From Thermosynechococcus sp. M98_K2018_005 (lineage in GTDB: Bacteria; Cyanobacteriota; Cyanobacteriia; Thermosynechococcales; Thermosynechococcaceae), in contig NZ_DVEH01000047.1 of NCBI RefSeq assembly GCF_015295825.1, forward strand, positions 56,229-120,228: a stretch of 64,000 bases of DNA, given 5' to 3'. Positions 19,697 through 29,210 of the stretch are shown piece by piece. The translations under genes and the position numbers were made by a program. The notes beneath the pieces were generated by a model. It worked only from the letters and a program-made list of their open reading frames with translations. It did not search any database and was not told the origin of the DNA. Positions within the stretch are counted from its first letter, which is position 1. Each line of letters opens with the position of its first letter.

Positions 19697-20865
19697 GCCA
19701 ATCTGCAGCCTCGGGTCACTGGTGGAATCGCCTCTCCATTGCGAGTCGATTTCTGATTATTGGCTTAGCAGGACCGATTTTGACGCTGAATTTCTGGGCA
19801 TTTGCCACCGTTCTTAAGTTTTTTGGACCACTGGTGGCGGTGCTGGTCCTGGCCTCCCTGTTTGCCTTTTTGCTGAACTATCCGGTGCGCTGGATGGAGG
19901 AACAGGGAAATCCCCGAGGCCCCTCAGCCATTTTCGTCTTTCTGCTGGCCTTGGTACTAATTGCCATCATTGCCTTGGTGGTGGCGCCTAATGTCTTTAA
20001 TCAGGCGCAACAGCTCATTGCCCGTCTGCCGGAGTGGTTTAACTCCAGCCAACGGCGACTCTTGGAATTTGGCCAGTGGGTGGACTCCCTGAACCTGCCG
20101 GTGACGGTGGATGTGGATGCCCTTGCCAATCAACTGTTGGAAAAACTCAAGGATCAACTACAAAGTTTAGCTCGCGAGGCGCTGAATTTAATTTTGGGCA
20201 CCCTCAGCAGTGCTGTGGATGTGCTGATTAACCTGATTTTGACCGTTGTTCTCACGTTCTATTTGCTGCAGCATGGTGGCGAATTGTGGGATGGCCTTCT
20301 CAGTTGGTTGCCTGATATGCTGCGCCCCACAGTTTCAGAAACGATACGCCGCAGTTTTGAAAGCTATTTTATTGGTCAGTTGGTGCTGGCACTGTGCATG
20401 GGCATCGGGTTGACCACGATTTATGTCTTCTTGAAGGTGCCCTATGGCTTGCTCTTTGGGGTGATTATTGGCGTGATGGCCTTGGTGCCCTTTGGCGGCA
20501 CGGTGGGAATTATTTCGATTAGTTTACTGGTGGCGCTTCAGGATGTTTGGCTCTCTCTCAAGGTAGCGGGATTTTCGTTTCTTTTTCAGCAGTTTCTTGA
20601 AAATGTGGTGGCACCCCGCATTATTGGCAGCTTTACGGGTCTGAATCCCGTGTGGGTCTTTTTAGCGATTCTGACGGGAGCACGTGCCTCGGGCTTAGTA
20701 GGGGTCTTAATTGCGGTTCCGATCGCGGTGGTGATCAAAACTTTCCTTGTGAGTGTGCGATCGCGCCTCAATGCCGAGGACGTGGATGCCACCATTGCAC
20801 TCCCCAGTGATTCGCCCCCCTTAGCGCCTGTTTCTTCCTCAATGAAAACATCCTCAGTGGAGTAG
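19693..20865 (+). CDS. AI-2E family transporter
   Basis: 390 aa from the ATG at 19693, which overlaps the murD stop (ATGA). The protein has about eight hydrophobic segments, with a soluble stretch rich in Leu/Gln around residues 95-170, and the conserved [20 protein letters not shown] block typical of the AI-2E/PerM family. Members export diverse substrates or act as Na+/H+ antiporters; the substrate here cannot be inferred. The C-terminus is Ser/Pro-rich and probably cytoplasmic. Confidence 0.85.
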   Translation: MSQSAASGHWWNRLSIASRFLIIGLAGPILTLNFWAFATVLKFFGPLVAVLVLASLFAFLLNYPVRWMEEQGNPRGPSAIFVFLLALVLIAIIALVVAPNVFNQAQQLIARLPEWFNSSQRRLLEFGQWVDSLNLPVTVDVDALANQLLEKLKDQLQSLAREALNLILGTLSSAVDVLINLILTVVLTFYLLQHGGELWDGLLSWLPDMLRPTVSETIRRSFESYFIGQLVLALCMGIGLTTIYVFLKVPYGLLFGVIIGVMALVPFGGTVGIISISLLVALQDVWLSLKVAGFSFLFQQFLENVVAPRIIGSFTGLNPVWVFLAILTGARASGLVGVLIAVPIAVVIKTFLVSVRSRLNAEDVDATIALPSDSPPLAPVSSSMKTSSVE

Positions 20866-20869
20866 AAAA

Positions 20870-21547
20870 ATGCTGCGTGCCCTTCACTCCGGAATTCTCA
20901 CCTCCCTTGTTTTGATCAGTACAACAGCCGCCATTACAATCGTCACAGCTTTTATTGGCTACCACCTAGGGCGAGAGTCATTGCGCGGTGTGTCCCAACC
21001 AGTGGTGAATCCCATCCTTGGCAGTGCCATGAATGCTAATGATCAAACCCAAGGGGAGCGATCGCCCATTCTTGACGAGGCACAGATCATTGCCCAAACC
21101 AAAGCCCGCATTGCTGAAATGACTGAAGGTTCCAGCGATCGCGAGATGGTGCCTGCCCCCACCACTGCCAATGCCCCCCCAGCAGCGGAACCGGAGACGA
21201 GTCAGACATTGCCCATCGTTGCTGAGGACAAGGGGGTGCGCCTAGAAATTAGCCGTGTGGACACCATTGGCCAAGATTTAGCCCTGCACGTCAGCTTGAA
21301 AAACGACAGTAGCCAAGGGGTGCAGTTTATCTACACCTTTCTTGAAATCAAAAATGATAAAGGTACCCTTTTGAGTGCCCTCACCGAAGGCCTACCCACG
21401 GAATTACCCCCCGGTAGTGATCTGGTTAAAGGCACAATTTTCATTCCCAAAAGCCTCCTCGACAATACAAAAACCTTGACCCTGCGCCTTGCTAGCTATC
21501 CGAATCAGGATGTGCAATTGCAGGCTGCCAATATTCCTGTGGAGTAG
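20870..21547 (+). CDS. Membrane-anchored protein of unknown function
   Basis: 225 aa. One transmembrane segment at about residues 10-33 (an uncleaved anchor), then a low-complexity linker rich in Ala, Pro, Glu and Thr up to residue 118, then a beta-rich domain (RLEISRVDTIGQDLALHVSL to the end) that resembles small Ig-like extracellular modules. GGAG is 8 nt before the ATG. It starts 4 bp after the AI-2E gene and is followed 2 bp later by the DUF1838 gene, so all three may be cotranscribed. No family assigned. Confidence 0.65.
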   Translation: MLRALHSGILTSLVLISTTAAITIVTAFIGYHLGRESLRGVSQPVVNPILGSAMNANDQTQGERSPILDEAQIIAQTKARIAEMTEGSSDREMVPAPTTANAPPAAEPETSQTLPIVAEDKGVRLEISRVDTIGQDLALHVSLKNDSSQGVQFIYTFLEIKNDKGTLLSALTEGLPTELPPGSDLVKGTIFIPKSLLDNTKTLTLRLASYPNQDVQLQAANIPVE

Positions 21548-21549
21548 CC

Positions 21550-22350
21550 ATGCCCGCTGCTGAATTTGTTCAAAAATCGTTGAGTGCCCGCGATTGGGTG
21601 CGGGTACGGGCGGACTTGACGGGCAAGACCACGTTTATCGCGTGGCAGGGAGCTGTGTATAGTTTTGTTCCTCAAGAGCGTCGCCGTCACCTCTTCAACA
21701 TTGTTGGCATGAGTGCCGCTCGCTGTTTGCCTCATCCCGAGGGCGGGTGGTATTTTCTCTCCCGTGAATTGACGTTTTATCTTGATCCGGAGAGTCAATC
21801 TGTGTGCGATCGCTGGCACAATCCTTGGACAGAGGAAACAGTACCCGTGATTCCCGTGGCCAATGATCCCGTGCAGGGGCGATTTTACCGTGAGGTGCCT
21901 GCCCAAGTCAGTGAGCGAACCACGACGTTTCAGTTTGATCTGTTTCCCTACTATGACAATCCCCTTTCGGCTGAGGAACGGTTTCAGCCCTACAGCCCCC
22001 AGCCGATCTACCAAGCGGCAGAACTGTTTAAGCTAACGGTGGCCACGGCCGATCTACAACAAGATACGGAGACGATTGCCCATGTGCATCTGTGTTGGAG
22101 TCGGATGGGTCCTTGGTTGCCTTGGATGAAGATGGGCGATCGCCCCGGTTATCTCATCTACAGTGCGACCGGCTGCAAAGCCCTGACCGTCGAAGACTTG
22201 CCCTCCCGCCTACAAGAGCAATTAGAGCGGCTGCCCCAATACCGTGAAGCCCCCACTGAATACCGCGAGGGTGCCGATATGACCTCTTGGCTGTATTTTC
22301 AGGAGCACTTTGAAGCGTATTTGGAGGGTGCACTATTTCCAGTCACTTAA
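21550..22350 (+). CDS. DUF1838 family protein
   Basis: 266 aa. The family features I recognise are TFIAWQGAVYSFVPQE, the LFNIVGMSAARCL block, GGWYFLSRELTFYLDP and WHNPWTEETVPVIPVANDPV. DUF1838 proteins are common in cyanobacteria and some proteobacteria, and are of unknown function. No signal peptide or membrane segment. It begins 2 bp after the preceding gene. Immediately after its stop comes a transposon scar. Confidence 0.8.
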   Translation: MPAAEFVQKSLSARDWVRVRADLTGKTTFIAWQGAVYSFVPQERRRHLFNIVGMSAARCLPHPEGGWYFLSRELTFYLDPESQSVCDRWHNPWTEETVPVIPVANDPVQGRFYREVPAQVSERTTTFQFDLFPYYDNPLSAEERFQPYSPQPIYQAAELFKLTVATADLQQDTETIAHVHLCWSRMGPWLPWMKMGDRPGYLIYSATGCKALTVEDLPSRLQEQLERLPQYREAPTEYREGADMTSWLYFQEHFEAYLEGALFPVT

Positions 22351-22352
22351 TT

Positions 22353-22397
22353 AGGGCAAACGCATCCTAGAAAAGCTAGAAAAGTCAGCCAATCGTT
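22353..22397. repeat. Dispersed repeat, copy A (with internal 9-bp duplication)
   Basis: Begins AGGGCAAACGCATCC and ends AGTCAGCCAATCGTT. It matches 44914-44949 at 33 of 36 positions, apart from an extra CTAGAAAAG in this copy. It lies just upstream of the ISAs1-type transposase remnant, so it is probably part of the same old insertion. Confidence 0.85.
22367..22384. repeat. Perfect 9-bp tandem duplication (CTAGAAAAG)2
   Basis: CTAGAAAAG is at 22367-22375 and again at 22376-22384. The related copy at 44914-44949 has only one unit, which shows that the second unit arose by duplication in this copy (or was lost from the other). Confidence 0.92.
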
Positions 22398-22404
22398 ACA
22401 GGCA

Positions 22405-22560
22405 CCAACTATCGAGGGACGCTCCTATCTGCTGAGTCTTGAGGGTGGGGTGGAGTGGTTTGCGCAGGCGGTGCGTGGTCATTGGGGGATTGAAAACCAA
22501 GTGCATTGGTGCTGGATTTGGGGAGGATGACTACCTCGCTCAGCTTCTTGCGACTGCCGG
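22405..22560 (+). mobile_element. Remnant of an ISAs1-family transposase (3' end)
   Basis: One frame reads RSYLLSLEGGVEWFAQAVRG then HWGIENQVHW, the conserved C-terminal part of ISAs1 (H-repeat type) transposases; the expected next piece FGEDDYLAQ is found in another frame a few bases later (about 22517-22543), so a small deletion or frameshift lies between. The N-terminal two thirds and clear inverted repeats are missing. It sits between the DUF1838 gene and tRNA-Asn, with dispersed-repeat copy A just upstream. Not functional. Confidence 0.75.
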
Positions 22561-22583
22561 AGTATGCGATAGCCCTGATGAAA

Positions 22584-22655
22584 CTCCCCAGGCTGGATTC
22601 GAACCAGCGACCAATCGGTTAACAGCCGACCGCTCTACCGCTGAGCTACTGAGGA
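22584..22655 (-). tRNA. tRNA-Asn (anticodon GTT)
   Basis: 72 nt without CCA. The minus strand begins TCCTCAGTAGCTCAGCGG. The acceptor stem TCCTCAG pairs with CTGGGGA (one G-T wobble) with discriminator G. The anticodon arm reads CGGCTGTTAACCG, giving anticodon GTT (Asn). The T arm carries GGTTCGAATCC. A candidate promoter is at 22672-22700. A transposase remnant lies immediately downstream of the gene. Confidence 0.95.
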
Positions 22656-22671
22656 ATATCGACGATTTTGT

Positions 22672-22700
22672 AATGTAGCGTAGTTCACCGCTCTTGGCAA
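22672..22700 (-). promoter_or_regulatory. Candidate promoter of tRNA-Asn
   Basis: On the minus strand TTGCCA (22695-22700) and TACATT (22672-22677) are 17 bp apart, about 17 bp before the tRNA 5' end. It lies in the 48-bp gap between the tRNA and the murF stop. The match and spacing are good but only inferred. Confidence 0.5.
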
Positions 22701-22703
22701 GTC

Positions 22704-24047
22704 TCAACCGCACTGAAGTTTTGGCCAGCGCTGCCGCAGTTGAGTTACCACTTGATCGAGGGCAACGGCGTGGGAGGCCTTAAAGAGGAGGCGATCGCCC
22801 GCTTGCAACTCCCGCAATAGGTACTCCACCAATTCTTCATGGGAAGCAAATTGTTGACTGGGAACACGCCCTGCCCCCCGTGCAAGGGCTGCCCCTTCAT
22901 CGCCTTTATCGAGGATCAACAGGCCATCGAGGTCTAATTGGGCAACAGTGGCTCCCACCTGCTCATGGAAGGAGAGAGAAAACGCGCCCAGTTCCCGCAT
23001 GGGGCCAAGAACTGCCAGATGCCGCTGACCGGGGAGCGATCGCAACAAGTGCAAGGCCATCACCATCGATTCCAAGCCCGCATTGTAGGTTTCATCCAGT
23101 AGCAGAATATCGGGTTCGAGGCGATAGCGCCCTCCACGACCACTGGGCAATTCTAACGTCAACTCTAACGGCAGGCGATCGCTCTCTAGGTTCAAGGCTT
23201 GCAGCACCCCAAGGGCAGCCAGAAAGTTCAGAGCATGGTGTGCCCCCGCAAGAGGAACAGTGTAGGTGTGTCCAGCCACGTGGAGAGTTTGGGGCGGTTG
23301 ATAGATTCCCCGTAGGGTGCCCCCCTCAAGGCCATAGGTGATGGTGTGCCCTGACCAGACCTGCGCCGCTGTCGGCAAAAGTAGGGGACTATCGGCATTG
23401 AGCACTGCTGTTCCCCCTTGGCGCATTTCAGCAAGCAGTTCGCATTTGGCTTGGGCAATGGCTTCGCGGGAACCGAGGCGGCCAATATGGGCAGTACCCA
23501 CATTGGTAATCACGGCAACATCCGGTTGGGCAATCTGGCTCAACAGGGCAATTTCACCGCGAGCACGCATCCCCATTTCAATCACGGCAAATTGGTGGTG
23601 GGGTTCCAGTTGCAAAAGGGTTTTGGGCACGCCAATCTCGTTATTGAAGTTGGCTTCTGTTTTGAGAACGGCGCCATAGTGACTCAGAACAGCGGCAATC
23701 ATTTCCTTGGTGGTGGTTTTGCCCACCGAGCCAGTGACGGCAATGACTTTGGCTGGACATTGCTGCCGCCACCACTGCCCCAAGCGTTGATAGGCACTCA
23801 GGGTATTGGCTACCTGAAGCTGCGGCAGAGCAGAAGACACTGGTACCTCGACAATCAGGGCGATCGCGCCGGCGGCGGCGGCCTGATCGACAAATTGATG
23901 GCCATCAAAGGTCTCCCCCCGCAGAGCAACAAAGAGGTTGCCGGTTGCGATTTGGCGGGAGTCAGTGGAAATTCCGGTGATTGGCAGATCTGGATGAGTT
24001 GTATCTAACCCCAAAGCTTGGGCGATCGCCCCGAGGATGGTGTTCAC
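22704..24047 (-). CDS. murF: UDP-N-acetylmuramoyl-tripeptide--D-alanyl-D-alanine ligase
   Basis: 447 aa from a GTG (24045-24047) that overlaps the serS stop in a GTGA junction; longer in-frame starts would run into serS. The ATP loop [21 protein letters not shown], the [11 protein letters not shown] segment and [12 protein letters not shown] are typical of MurF. It adds D-Ala-D-Ala to the UDP-MurNAc-tripeptide, the last cytoplasmic step of the precursor. With murD at 18332 the window holds two steps of this pathway, in separate units. Confidence 0.95.
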   Translation of the reverse strand: MNTILGAIAQALGLDTTHPDLPITGISTDSRQIATGNLFVALRGETFDGHQFVDQAAAAGAIALIVEVPVSSALPQLQVANTLSAYQRLGQWWRQQCPAKVIAVTGSVGKTTTKEMIAAVLSHYGAVLKTEANFNNEIGVPKTLLQLEPHHQFAVIEMGMRARGEIALLSQIAQPDVAVITNVGTAHIGRLGSREAIAQAKCELLAEMRQGGTAVLNADSPLLLPTAAQVWSGHTITYGLEGGTLRGIYQPPQTLHVAGHTYTVPLAGAHHALNFLAALGVLQALNLESDRLPLELTLELPSGRGGRYRLEPDILLLDETYNAGLESMVMALHLLRSLPGQRHLAVLGPMRELGAFSLSFHEQVGATVAQLDLDGLLILDKGDEGAALARGAGRVPSQQFASHEELVEYLLRELQAGDRLLFKASHAVALDQVVTQLRQRWPKLQCG

Positions 24048-25336
24048 GATTTTGCCCCGCCAATGTGGCTGCACTTCAAGTAGGGTTGCAGCACCGCCGG
24101 TACCCGCACCGTCCCATCGGGTTGTTGGTAGTTTTCGAGAATGGCTGCCATGGTTCGTCCAACAGCTAGGCCAGAGCCATTAAGGGTGTGGACAAACTGC
24201 GTTCCCTTTTGCTTAGCGCCTTTGAAGCGAATCTTGGCACGCCGCGCCTGAAAATCGCCAAAGTTGGAGCAACTGGAAATTTCGCGGTAGCAGCCGGCAG
24301 CGGGAAGCCACACCTCTAGGTCGTAGCACTTCATGGCACCAAACCCCAAATCGCCAGTACACAGTTCAATCACTCGATAGGGCAACTTCAGGGCTTGGAG
24401 AATAAACTCGGCATCGGCCACAAGGGCTTCATGTTCAGCAGCAGAGGTTTCAGGGTGAACAAACTTGACCAACTCCACTTTGTTAAATTGGTGTAGGCGA
24501 ATCAGGCCGCGCGTATCTTTGCCATAACTCCCCGCTTCACGGCGAAAACAAGGAGTGTAGGCACAGTGGTAAATGGGCAGTTGATCAGCGGCTAAAATTT
24601 CATCGCGGTAGAGATTTGTCACCGGCACTTCCGCAGTCGGAATGAGCCACAGATCATCATCAGCACAGCGAAAACTTTCCTCGGCAAATTTGGGTAACTG
24701 CCCCGTTCCCGTCAGTGAGGCACTATTGACCAGCAGGGGCGGCAGGACTTCCACGTAGCCGCGATCGCGGTGCGTATCAAGCATGAATTGGATCAAGGCT
24801 CGCTCAAGGGCAGCCCCCATGCCCAATAGGGTAACAAAGCGACTCTGCGCCACTTTCACCGATCGCTCCACATCCCAGAGTCCCAATTGAGTGGCAATGT
24901 CCCAATGGGGCTGGCAAGGCTGGCTCGGTTTATACTCCTCACCCCAGCGGCGTACCTCAACGTTTTCGGTTTCATCGCGACCAATGGGGGTGGTCTCACT
25001 GGGGGGGTTGGGAATCGTTAACAGCAGGCGCTCTAGTTCTTCCTTGAGTTGCCGTTCTTGGGGTTCAAGATCACTGAGTTGTTGCTTGAGATCGTTGGCC
25101 TCGGCCTTGAGGGCTTGAATTTCGGGGTCAGTGGCGGCAACGCCGGACTTGATCTTTTTGCCGACGAGAGCACCAATTTCGTTACTGCGGGCTTGGAGTT
25201 GCGATCGCTGTTGTTCAAGCTGTCGCTGCTGTGCATCCAATTCTAGAATGCGGTCGAGGTCAAAGTCAGCGCCGCGCCGCCGCAGGCGATCGCTAAAGGC
25301 TTGGGGATTTTCTCGCAGTTGTTTGAGATCAATCAC
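24044..25336 (-). CDS. serS: Seryl-tRNA synthetase
   Basis: 430 aa from a GTG at 25334-25336. This start is preferred because the product then begins [14 protein letters not shown], the normal SerRS start, and the length fits the family (about 425-430); the open frame extends 38 codons upstream without conserved sequence. Visible are the N-terminal coiled-coil arm (residues about 30-105) that holds the tRNA variable arm, motif 2 ([20 protein letters not shown]) and motif 3 ([15 protein letters not shown]). A GTGA junction couples it to murF. Confidence 0.93.
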   Translation of the reverse strand: MIDLKQLRENPQAFSDRLRRRGADFDLDRILELDAQQRQLEQQRSQLQARSNEIGALVGKKIKSGVAATDPEIQALKAEANDLKQQLSDLEPQERQLKEELERLLLTIPNPPSETTPIGRDETENVEVRRWGEEYKPSQPCQPHWDIATQLGLWDVERSVKVAQSRFVTLLGMGAALERALIQFMLDTHRDRGYVEVLPPLLVNSASLTGTGQLPKFAEESFRCADDDLWLIPTAEVPVTNLYRDEILAADQLPIYHCAYTPCFRREAGSYGKDTRGLIRLHQFNKVELVKFVHPETSAAEHEALVADAEFILQALKLPYRVIELCTGDLGFGAMKCYDLEVWLPAAGCYREISSCSNFGDFQARRAKIRFKGAKQKGTQFVHTLNGSGLAVGRTMAAILENYQQPDGTVRVPAVLQPYLKCSHIGGAKS

Positions 25337-25533
25337 AGGTGGACGAAAACCAGTGCAAACCGCCTTGATCCTATCACCAAGGGGGAAGATTAACTCTAGG
25401 GAGCCGTCTTGCTGTTGTTTGCCATCGCAACCGCTAAATTCCTCTATCAACCGTCGAGATTTTGAGCATGGGTGGTGTCAACAAGGGGTCGCCGTCCTCT
25501 AAAATGAGGGATGTATTAAGCGGTGTTAGCAAT

Positions 25534-26019
25534 ATGAGTGTCATTAGTCAGGTTCTTCTTAAAGCGGACGATGAATTGCGCTACCCCACCACGGGCGAAC
25601 TCCAGACGATTAGTGACTTTTTCCAAACGGGTGAGCAACGCCTCCGCATTGCCACGACACTGGCTGAAAATGAGAAACGCATTGTTGAGCAAGCCAGCAA
25701 ACAACTGTGGCAGAAGCGGCCTGACTTCATCTCACCGGGGGGCAACGCCTACGGCCAGAAACAGCGTGCTCTCTGCCTGCGCGACTATGGCTGGTACATG
25801 CGCCTGATTACCTATGGCATTCTTGCGGGTGACAAAGACCCCATTGAGCGCACGGGTATTATTGGGGTGCGGGAAATGTACAACTCCCTTGGTGTGCCGA
25901 TGACGGGGATGGCAGAAGCCATTCGTTGTCTCAAGGACGCCTCCTTGGCACTGCTGAGCACCGAAGATGCTGAAGTGGCGGCACCCTACTTTGACTACAT
26001 TATTCAAGAAATGTCCTAG
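25534..26019 (+). CDS. apcD: Allophycocyanin alpha-B subunit
   Basis: 161 aa from the ATG at 25534; the frame is open upstream but the phycobiliprotein sequence begins [19 protein letters not shown]. Cys81 (in [11 protein letters not shown]) is the phycocyanobilin attachment site. The sequence fits ApcD better than the main ApcA. ApcD is a minor, red-shifted terminal emitter of the phycobilisome core, which passes energy mainly to photosystem I and affects state transitions. It stands alone, away from apcABC, as is usual, and is divergent from serS. Confidence 0.92.
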   Translation: MSVISQVLLKADDELRYPTTGELQTISDFFQTGEQRLRIATTLAENEKRIVEQASKQLWQKRPDFISPGGNAYGQKQRALCLRDYGWYMRLITYGILAGDKDPIERTGIIGVREMYNSLGVPMTGMAEAIRCLKDASLALLSTEDAEVAAPYFDYIIQEMS

Positions 26020-26064
26020 GGAGACTGACGGCAGTCAATTCTGTATTCAAGGGGAACATAACCT

Positions 26065-27414
26065 ATGACATCTCCCCTTGAAGTTATCGTTGTTAGCAAT
26101 GGCCCCGGTGAACTGGCCACCTGGGTTTATCCCTTTGTAACAACGCTGCGGCAACAGGTCAAAGAGGGGCTGCGAGTTTCAGTGGTAATTGTTCCCTGTC
26201 CCCATGCCAGTGGTCTGGAAGCGGAGATTGCGCGCCGCTACCCGGGGGTGGATCGGGTGCTGCCCGCCGCAGAGTTTTGGCACCTCGTGCGCACAAAGAC
26301 CACTCGTCGCAATTGGGATTGGTTTCCCCAAGGGGTTGTGGTCTTCTTGGGGGGCGATCAACTCCTTGCGGTACTGTTGGCCAAGCGCCTAGGCTATCGC
26401 TGTGTGCTCTATTGTGAGTGGCAGGCACGCTGGCAAGGGTGGGTGGATGGCATTGGGCTGCGGCGTCCTCTACCCGTGGGCAAAACAGCAGCCAAGGTGG
26501 CCGTGGTGGGGGATTTGATGACCGATGTGCAAGCCCTTGCCCTCGATTCTCTGCCTGATGTGCGCCAACAGTTAGGCGTTGCCTCAGATGCTCCCCTTGT
26601 CGGTCTGATGGTGGGTTCCAAGCCCAATAAACTCAAGCTGGGGGTGCCCCTTTCGCTGGCGATTGCCGATCATTTAGCTGCTGCTGATCCCCCGATGCAG
26701 TGTGTGATTCCAGTGGCACCGACCCTGACGCTCAAGACCCTCAGTTGCTACGCCGATCCTTGCTTTAATCCCGAACTCAAGCACGTTGAGGGCACAACTG
26801 CCACACTCATCCAACCCAGTGAAGGACTACCCTATCTGGAGACGCCGAGGGGGACGAAGATCTATCTCTGGCAGCAGTTACCCAACTATCCCCTGCTGCG
26901 GCAGGTTGCCCTCTGTGTGACGACGGTTGGCGCCAATACCGCTGAACTGGCTGCTTTGAATGTGCCGATGATTGTTCTTTTACCTGCCCAACAACTGCGA
27001 GTACAGCGAGCACACCCTTGGGATGGGCTGGCCGGATTGCTGGTGGGCTTGCCGGCGGTCGGGCGGCAGTGGACGGCGCTAGTGTTTTGGGCACTGGTTG
27101 CCAAAGGATTGGGCTGGCGGCGATTTTGGCAGTTGTGGCGATCGCCAGAGATAGACTGGGACTTGGTGAAACAGGGTCTTGGCTACAAGGCGTGGCCAAA
27201 TATCTGGGCCGGCAGAGAAATCGTACCGGAGCTGGTGGGTCCCATTGAGCCAGCGGTGGTTGCTGATCAAATTCAGTCTTTATTGAGCCATCCTCAGAAA
27301 TTGCATCAGATGCGGCAGGACTTGCGGCAGCAGGTGGGGTCGGCGGGGGCAGCGGCAAAATTGGTGGATTTGACCCTTCAGGTGGCGGGTCGGGCTGCCA
27401 GCGATCGAGGTTGA
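26065..27414 (+). CDS. LpxB-related glycosyltransferase-like protein
   Basis: 449 aa. It begins EVIVVSNGPGELATWVYPFV, the GPGE-type N-terminal loop of lipid-A-disaccharide synthase relatives, and has a second-domain block (VGLMVGSKPNKLKLGVPLSL, VTTVGANTAELAAL) like the GT-B C-terminal domain. It is longer than and distant from true LpxB. No membrane signal sequence. The acceptor and donor are unknown. A second relative lies at 61267-62460. It follows apcD by 45 bp on the same strand. Confidence 0.75.
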   Translation: MTSPLEVIVVSNGPGELATWVYPFVTTLRQQVKEGLRVSVVIVPCPHASGLEAEIARRYPGVDRVLPAAEFWHLVRTKTTRRNWDWFPQGVVVFLGGDQLLAVLLAKRLGYRCVLYCEWQARWQGWVDGIGLRRPLPVGKTAAKVAVVGDLMTDVQALALDSLPDVRQQLGVASDAPLVGLMVGSKPNKLKLGVPLSLAIADHLAAADPPMQCVIPVAPTLTLKTLSCYADPCFNPELKHVEGTTATLIQPSEGLPYLETPRGTKIYLWQQLPNYPLLRQVALCVTTVGANTAELAALNVPMIVLLPAQQLRVQRAHPWDGLAGLLVGLPAVGRQWTALVFWALVAKGLGWRRFWQLWRSPEIDWDLVKQGLGYKAWPNIWAGREIVPELVGPIEPAVVADQIQSLLSHPQKLHQMRQDLRQQVGSAGAAAKLVDLTLQVAGRAASDRG

Positions 27415-27430
27415 ATCACAATGTAGGCAC

Positions 27431-27562
27431 CGACAGCAGGAACACTGGCAGATGCTCTACTGGCTCAAGCCAGGACTTGTCCACCGCCGCCCCCAAATGG
27501 CCCCATTGCTCCATCGCAACGCGTCCACCATCACCCGCTGGCTCATGCCCAGCGTCATCTAG
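27431..27562 (+). mobile_element. Remnant of an IS630-like transposase N-terminal region
   Basis: A 43-codon stretch ending in TAG reads RQQEHWQMLYWLKPGLVHRR then PQMAPLLHRNASTITRWL, which resembles the N-terminal helix-turn-helix part of cyanobacterial IS630-type transposases (REKLQMLYWLK...RHRSTIYRWL pattern). No start codon, no DDE region and no inverted repeats follow; the S2P gene ends 30 bp later. It is a short decayed fragment; identification rests on pattern likeness only. Confidence 0.5.
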
Positions 27563-27591
27563 TGCTGGATGCGTAAGCCATGAAAAAATTC

Positions 27592-28839
27592 TTAGCGGAC
27601 TTGAGAAACGAGTGGTGTGCCGCGATCGCTCCCCTGAAATTGCAGTGCTGTTTTTGCCAATTCCAATAATTGCAGTTCAGGGGGATAGTGCCTTTCTTGC
27701 TTGAGGCGTTGAATATCCTGTTTGCCCAGTTGCCAGTGCAACCGTTTGGCTAGAGCTAGTAGGACATCGCCGCGATCAATGACGCCGGCCACGGCATCCG
27801 CAGGGGTTAGAACCGTAACAAAGCGTTGCTGCTGCTCCTCTAGAGTGCAAACCGTCTTGGCGAGAGAGTCTGATTCTTTGACGGTGGCGATCGCCCCCAA
27901 GGGGACGGCTAACTCTTTGACGGGCGTCACTTCCCAGCGGCTGCGCTCCACATGGTTCAGGGCTTGGGAATCTAAATAGCCCCGGTAGCGACCATCGGTG
28001 GCGACAAAGTAGGCCGCGGGCTGGCGATCGGCCAGCAGGAGATAGCGATCGGCAAACTCCCGCAGCGATACCGTTCCCTCAATCACCCGAAAATCTCGTG
28101 TCATCGCATCGGCCGCCGTCAGGGTAACCAATGCTTCTTGAAGTTGGCTAAGGCGATTGTAGAGTGTGGCATTTTGCAGGGCAAACCACCCCAACAGACC
28201 CAACCACAGGCCATTGCCGCTGCCAAGGAGGGTCACAAACAGCCCAAAACTAATGGCCAACCAGCCCAACAGTTGTCCCGATCGCGCCGCCCAGCACATC
28301 CCCTGAAAGCGATTGCCTGTCAATTTCCAAACGGCTGCCTTAAGCACTTGGCCACCATCGAGGGGAAGTCCCGGCAAGAGGTTAAAGCCCCCTAAGACAA
28401 AGTTGATATTGGCCAGATAGAGCAACAGTTCATGGAGGGGATGATCCCCCGGCAGTACCACGGCAGCCCCCTGCAACAGGGCAAAAAGGGCAAAACTCAC
28501 CAAAGGCCCCGCGATCGCCACCTGAAAGGCTTGACCGGGGGTATTGGATTCCCGTTCAATGGCCGCCATGCCACCAAAGAGAAAGAGGGTAATCGAGCGC
28601 ACTGTAATCCCTTGGGAACGTGCCACCAAGCTGTGCCCCAATTCATGGAGCAAGACTGAAGCAAACAACAGCAGGGAAACGACAAATCCCATTACCCATA
28701 CCCCGGCTCCCCACTGCGGGTACGTGGCCTGCCAGTCACTGCCATTGAGAAAGGTAAACAGCAGAATCACCAGAAACCACGACCGATCAATGTAGAGGGG
28801 AATGCCAAAGACACGCCCCACTTGCCAACCTTGTCCCAT
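27592..28839 (-). CDS. Site-2 protease (M50) with CBS domains
   Basis: 415 aa. It begins GWQVGRVFGIPLYIDRSWFL, then several membrane segments, with the zinc motif HELGH at residues 65-69 in a transmembrane helix and the second motif NLLPGLPLDGGQVL near 155-168 supplying the third ligand Asp. The C-terminal 170 residues (LTAADAMTRDFRVIEG..., FVTVLTPADAVAGVI) are a CBS pair, which may sense adenine nucleotides. Such proteases cut membrane-bound regulators such as anti-sigma factors. It stands alone and is divergent from the small membrane proteins at 28981. Confidence 0.88.
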   Translation of the reverse strand: MGQGWQVGRVFGIPLYIDRSWFLVILLFTFLNGSDWQATYPQWGAGVWVMGFVVSLLLFASVLLHELGHSLVARSQGITVRSITLFLFGGMAAIERESNTPGQAFQVAIAGPLVSFALFALLQGAAVVLPGDHPLHELLLYLANINFVLGGFNLLPGLPLDGGQVLKAAVWKLTGNRFQGMCWAARSGQLLGWLAISFGLFVTLLGSGNGLWLGLLGWFALQNATLYNRLSQLQEALVTLTAADAMTRDFRVIEGTVSLREFADRYLLLADRQPAAYFVATDGRYRGYLDSQALNHVERSRWEVTPVKELAVPLGAIATVKESDSLAKTVCTLEEQQQRFVTVLTPADAVAGVIDRGDVLLALAKRLHWQLGKQDIQRLKQERHYPPELQLLELAKTALQFQGSDRGTPLVSQVR

Positions 28840-28980
28840 GCCGACCTCAGTGCATCGCGCTCTTTATCTATTATCGCCCCAGATTCTGATGGCGCGTCGC
28901 TTAACAAGAATTTATGTCTCAAAACGTGACCTTCTCATCTCTGGCCTAAAATAAAGGTAACGCTGCTAGAGGATGGTGTA

Positions 28981-29193
28981 ATGTCTCAAGCCCCTGTCCT
29001 GGTGTCTGCCAATGGCCAGGTCCTAGACGTGCCCTTTGACTCCTTTTGGCAAGGGTTGCAGGAGTTTGGCTCCCATTTGCTGTGGTCATTGTGTCTCTCA
29101 CTGCTCCTGAGCCTTCTCCTCAGTCTGGTCAGCTACTGGTTCAGTGTCACCCTTGGCGTACCTGTATTGCCCTTTTTCTTGATTGTTCTCTAA
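28981..29193 (+). CDS. Small hypothetical membrane protein
   Basis: 70 aa, with AGAGGA 8 nt before the ATG. The N-terminal 30 residues are polar and the rest strongly hydrophobic with a run of Leu/Ser (LSLLLSLLLSLVSYWF), likely one or two transmembrane helices. It precedes the holin-like gene by 17 bp and is probably cotranscribed. I do not recognise a family. Confidence 0.6.
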   Translation: MSQAPVLVSANGQVLDVPFDSFWQGLQEFGSHLLWSLCLSLLLSLLLSLVSYWFSVTLGVPVLPFFLIVL

Positions 29194-29210
29194 ATTGTGG
29201 GGAGCTGCGT

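Noticed and set aside
23418..24008. Open frame opposite murF (196 codons)
   Set aside because: Antisense shadow of murF with no ribosome-binding site or family.
25534..26019. Main allophycocyanin alpha subunit (apcA)
   Set aside because: Sequence start ([18 protein letters not shown]) and isolated position fit ApcD; apcB and apcC are not adjacent.
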